NCBI GenBank assembly: GCA_900766645.1
Contig: CAAFWD010000118.1
Location: 1 to 17,057 of the forward strand
Direction: 5' to 3'
Length of the DNA: 17,057 bases
Origin: an uncultured Cetobacterium sp.
Lineage (GTDB): Bacteria > Fusobacteriota > Fusobacteriia > Fusobacteriales > Fusobacteriaceae
Position numbers and translations under genes: made by a program. The notes beneath the pieces are model-generated. The model saw only the letters and a program-made list of their open reading frames with translations. It searched no databases and was not told where the DNA came from. This document shows, in pieces, positions 14,389-17,057 of this stretch (the first letter of the stretch is position 1; each line of letters begins with the position of its first letter).

Positions 14389-14418
14389 ATATATATATTG
14401 CCAAAATAAAAGAAAAAA

Positions 14419-15723
14419 TTATAGAAGTTTTGCAGCTAATTCAGCTAACGCTGAACGTTCACCTTTTTTCAAAGTAACATGTCCCACTATATCTTCATTC
14501 TTAAGTTTATCCGCCATATATGTCAGTCCATTTGTGTCAGAATCTAAGTATGGACTATCTATCTGATATGGATCTCCTGTTAGAACTATTTTTGTATTTT
14601 CTCCAGCTCTAGTTATGATTGTTTTTACTTCAAGAGGTGTTAAGTTTTGTGCTTCATCAATTACAATATAACCATTTGGAATACTTCTTCCTCTTATATA
14701 TGTTAAGGCTTCTATTTTTAATAGTCCCATTGTTTGTAATCCATTTATTACCTTTTCTCCTGTTTTTTCACCTCTTTCATCTGCTAAAAAATCTATATTG
14801 TCATAAATAGGCTGCATCCAAGGTCTTAATTTTTCATCCTCTGTCCCTGGTAGGTATCCTAAATCTTTTCCTAATGGTATTATTGGTCTTGCAATTAACA
14901 TTTTTTTATATTTCCCTCTCTCCACAACTTGTTCAAGTCCTGCTGCTATTGCAAGAAGAGTCTTTCCTGTCCCAGCTTTTCCTACTAAACTGACTACTTT
15001 TATATCCTCATCCATTAATAATTCCATTGCATACTCTTGCTCGTCATTTCTAGCTCTTGCTCCCCATGCAGTTATCTGTCCTTCTAAATTTCTTCGTATT
15101 TTTCCATTTTTATATCTTCCATAAGTTGAATTCTCGCCATTTTTAAATTTAACGAATACATTTTCAGTAAAATGATATTCTTCACCCAGTTCCCATACAT
15201 TTATTTTTCCACTTTTATCAAATTTTTTATATATCTCTTCTGGAACCTCTAGTTCTATATACCCATCTTCTAAACTACTATAGTCTATCTTATCTGTTTC
15301 ATAATCCTGAACTTCTATTCCTAACGCATCTGCTTTTATTCTCATATTTATATCTTTGGTTATTAAGACTACTTTCATTTCTGGTCTTTTCTCTTTTATT
15401 CCCAAAGTTGAAGATATAATCATATTATCCACTGCATCATTTTTTAATGCTGGTGGTAAAAGATTTAAATCATTTTGTATCTCCACTCTAAAGAAAATCC
15501 CTCTATCTAATTCCACTCCTTTAGCTAAACAACCTTTTTTTCTAATTTCATCTAACTCTCTTGCTGCTGCTCTTGCTTGAATAGCTGTTGTTGTATTTCT
15601 TTTCAAGTGATCTATCTCTTCAATTACAAATATTGGAACAACCACTTCATTATCCTCAAAGCTATATATACTTCTCGGATCATGTATTAATACATTTGTG
15701 TCTAGAATATAGATTTTCCTCAT
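14419..15723 (-). CDS. PIN-domain PhoH-family ATPase (PhoH2)
   Basis: This 434-residue fusion has two domains. The N-terminal PIN nuclease domain (1-140) starts RKIYILDTNVLIHDP and has the expected acidic residues D8, E36, D99 (in NDAVDN) and D124 (in TKDINMR). The C-terminal PhoH ATPase (about 215-434) has Walker A GKAGTGKT (248-255), the segment ARPIIPLGKDLGYLPGT (268-284) and Walker B YIVIDEAQN (352-360), then TGDPYQID (382-389). Studied PhoH2 proteins are sequence-guided RNA unwinding and cleaving enzymes; the gene is often annotated PhoH or YlaK. Its ribosome site GGGGA lies within the last codons of ruvA, whose stop is 4 bp before the ATG at 15723, so translation is probably coupled. 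The surrounding uvrA-ruvA context points to a nucleic-acid role but does not fix it. Confidence 0.92.
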   Translation of the reverse strand: MRKIYILDTNVLIHDPRSIYSFEDNEVVVPIFVIEEIDHLKRNTTTAIQARAAARELDEIRKKGCLAKGVELDRGIFFRVEIQNDLNLLPPALKNDAVDNMIISSTLGIKEKRPEMKVVLITKDINMRIKADALGIEVQDYETDKIDYSSLEDGYIELEVPEEIYKKFDKSGKINVWELGEEYHFTENVFVKFKNGENSTYGRYKNGKIRRNLEGQITAWGARARNDEQEYAMELLMDEDIKVVSLVGKAGTGKTLLAIAAGLEQVVERGKYKKMLIARPIIPLGKDLGYLPGTEDEKLRPWMQPIYDNIDFLADERGEKTGEKVINGLQTMGLLKIEALTYIRGRSIPNGYIVIDEAQNLTPLEVKTIITRAGENTKIVLTGDPYQIDSPYLDSDTNGLTYMADKLKNEDIVGHVTLKKGERSALAELAAKLL

Positions 15724-15727
15724 AGAA

Positions 15728-16327
15728 TCATCCCCTTAACTGAATTTTTCTTAAAACCCCTTTTATTGCTTCTTCTAGAGTTTTAAACTCTCTTATTTCA
15801 GTTTTACTTACAAGACTATCTATTTCCTTTTTACTATACCCTAATGCTTCTAATGCTAAATATAACTCGTCTTCTATCATTAAACTTATATTTTCTCCTT
15901 GTGGCTCCTCCATAGACATCAAGTTTAAAGTTTTCATTTTGCTTTTTAAATCTATTATTACTTGTTTAGATTTTTTCTCTCCTAATTTTGGGACTCTTTT
16001 TAATGTTTTAAAATCTTCATTAAGAACAATCTCTCTTAAATTATCTATTGAAAATGTTGACATGATAGATAAAGCAAGTGATAACCCAATACCACTTACT
16101 CCTATTAACATTTCAAATAAAGCTCTCTCACTTTCTTTTAAAAATCCAACCAATTTAAAAGCATCCTCTTTTATAACATTGTATATATACAGCTCTTTTT
16201 TTTCTCCAACTTGCACTTCATCATAGGTTTTTAAAGTTATATAAACTCTGTATCCCACTCCATTTACATCCACTGCTAAATATTCTGGTCTTTTAACTTT
16301 TATAACTCCATTTAAGTATTCAAACAT
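15728..16327 (-). CDS. ruvA: Holliday junction branch-migration protein RuvA
   Basis: This 199-residue DNA-binding protein has an N-terminal OB-like domain I (1-63: MFEYLNGVIKVKRPEYLAVDVNGVGYRVY), two helix-hairpin-helix motifs in domain II (VSGIGLSLALSIM near 73-85 and VPKLGEKKSKQVI near 112-124), an acidic linker, then the C-terminal RuvB-binding domain III (about 150-199; LYLALEALGYSKKEID). RuvA tetramers hold the four-way junction while RuvB hexamers drive branch migration. ruvB is not in the window. The ATG at 16327 has AAGGGAG 7 nt upstream. It sits 12 bp after the uvrA stop and 4 bp before phoH, so it is part of a repair operon. Confidence 0.95.
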   Translation of the reverse strand: MFEYLNGVIKVKRPEYLAVDVNGVGYRVYITLKTYDEVQVGEKKELYIYNVIKEDAFKLVGFLKESERALFEMLIGVSGIGLSLALSIMSTFSIDNLREIVLNEDFKTLKRVPKLGEKKSKQVIIDLKSKMKTLNLMSMEEPQGENISLMIEDELYLALEALGYSKKEIDSLVSKTEIREFKTLEEAIKGVLRKIQLRG

Positions 16328-16339
16328 ATATATTCTCCC

Positions 16340-17057
16340 TTATTTTTTAAGTATTTTTTTTAAGTATTTACCTGTATAACCCTTTTTAGAAGCAGCTACC
16401 TTCTCTGGAGTTCCTGTTAAAATAACTTTTCCTCCCCCTGCGCCTCCCTCTGGACCTATATCTATTATATAATCTGCATTTTTTATAACATCTAAATTAT
16501 GCTCTATTATAACAACTGTATTCCCTTTCTCTACAAGTCTATTTAGAACTTCTAAAAGTTTTCTAATATCTTCAAAATGCAATCCTGTTGTTGGTTCATC
16601 TAATATATATATTGTTTTTCCTCTAGATGTTTTTGAAAGTTCACTAGCTAATTTTATTCTTTGGGCCTCTCCTCCTGATAAAGTTGTCGCCGGTTGTCCT
16701 AATTTTATATAGTCTAATCCCACATCTACTAAAACTTTAAGTTTTCTTTCTAAGCTAGGAATTGCTTTAAAGAAATCGTAGGCTTCACCCACACTCATAT
16801 CTAAGACATCCGATATATTCTTCCCTTTATAATAAACATCTAAAGTTTCTCTATTATATCTTTTCCCCTTACAAACTTCACACTCTACATATACATCTGG
16901 TAAAAAATTCATTTCTATTTTAATTATTCCAGCTCCTTGACATGCCTCACAACGACCACCTTTAACATTAAAAGAGAATCTTCCTTTTGAATATCCTTTT
17001 GCTTTAGCATCCTTTGTTTGAGCAAAAATATCTCTAATGTCATCAAAAACTTTTGTA
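16340..17057 (-). CDS. uvrA: Excinuclease ABC subunit UvrA, C-terminal 238 residues (partial)
   Basis: The gene enters from the right edge and its start is outside the window. The frame is open throughout: the visible part begins TKVFDDIRDIFAQTK and continues into RFSFNVKGGRCEACQGAG and FLPDVYVECEVCKGKRYN, the C-terminal zinc finger with two CxxC pairs. The second ATPase follows with the ABC signature LSGGEAQRIKLASEL, Walker B YILDEPTTGLH and the H-loop IIEHNLDVIK, and a short Lys-rich tail. UvrA scans DNA for bulky damage and loads UvrB in nucleotide-excision repair. The stop (16340) is 12 bp before ruvA. A start at the internal ATG (16912) would remove half of the zinc finger and is not the real start. 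Confidence 0.97.
   Translation of the reverse strand, partial: TKVFDDIRDIFAQTKDAKAKGYSKGRFSFNVKGGRCEACQGAGIIKIEMNFLPDVYVECEVCKGKRYNRETLDVYYKGKNISDVLDMSVGEAYDFFKAIPSLERKLKVLVDVGLDYIKLGQPATTLSGGEAQRIKLASELSKTSRGKTIYILDEPTTGLHFEDIRKLLEVLNRLVEKGNTVVIIEHNLDVIKNADYIIDIGPEGGAGGGKVILTGTPEKVAASKKGYTGKYLKKILKK

Noticed and set aside
1..17057. CRISPR arrays, insertion sequences, tRNA or rRNA genes, phage genes
   Set aside because: No regularly spaced repeats, transposase motifs, terminal inverted repeats, cloverleaf patterns or phage-type proteins were found by reading both strands.

Overview
This is an AT-rich window (roughly 70% A+T) from a bacterial chromosome. Codon use, AGGAG-type ribosome sites, an AdhE-type alcohol/acetaldehyde dehydrogenase and protein sequences intermediate between Gram-negative and Clostridia-like all suggest a member of the Fusobacteriota (Fusobacterium/Cetobacterium-like). 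That assignment is an inference from overall look, not from a database match. No mobile element, CRISPR array, prophage gene or tRNA/rRNA gene is visible; it reads as ordinary core chromosome with some accessory metal and redox genes.

Layout. 1-207 (-): 5' end of adhE, preceded by a 321-bp gene-free regulatory region holding three TGATCA-centred sites, one of them lying on the best -35 element. 529-3717 (-): zntA-type metal P-type ATPase followed by holA (DNA polymerase III delta subunit), each with its own terminator; a probable holA promoter lies between them. 3876-6369 (+): the only rightward block, with a SAM-dependent methyltransferase, a small unknown acidic protein, an antibiotic-biosynthesis-monooxygenase (ABM) fold protein and a nitroreductase. 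It ends in a strong terminator shared with the convergent leftward gene. 6415-7581 (-): a multi-spanning membrane permease of the heavy-metal/manganese exporter type, with its own promoter.

7733-14048 (-): a translation and genome-maintenance cluster transcribed rarA > hisS > aspS > structured RNA > argS. Between aspS and argS lies a GC-richer, highly structured RNA of about 230 nt (about 9701-9472). It has a near-consensus promoter, a long closing stem and a UUCG-loop terminator that ends just before the argS ribosome site. It is either a free-standing small RNA (6S RNA-like shape) or an attenuator leader of argS; this is the most interesting element here. 14116-17057 (-): secG, a PIN-PhoH ATPase, ruvA and the 3' part of uvrA. 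uvrA, ruvA and phoH are packed with 12-bp and 4-bp gaps and form a DNA-repair/RNA-processing operon.

Several starts were moved inward from TTG or early ATG codons to ATGs with well-placed ribosome sites: the 106-aa protein (5105), the permease (7581), argS (9445) and secG (14340).
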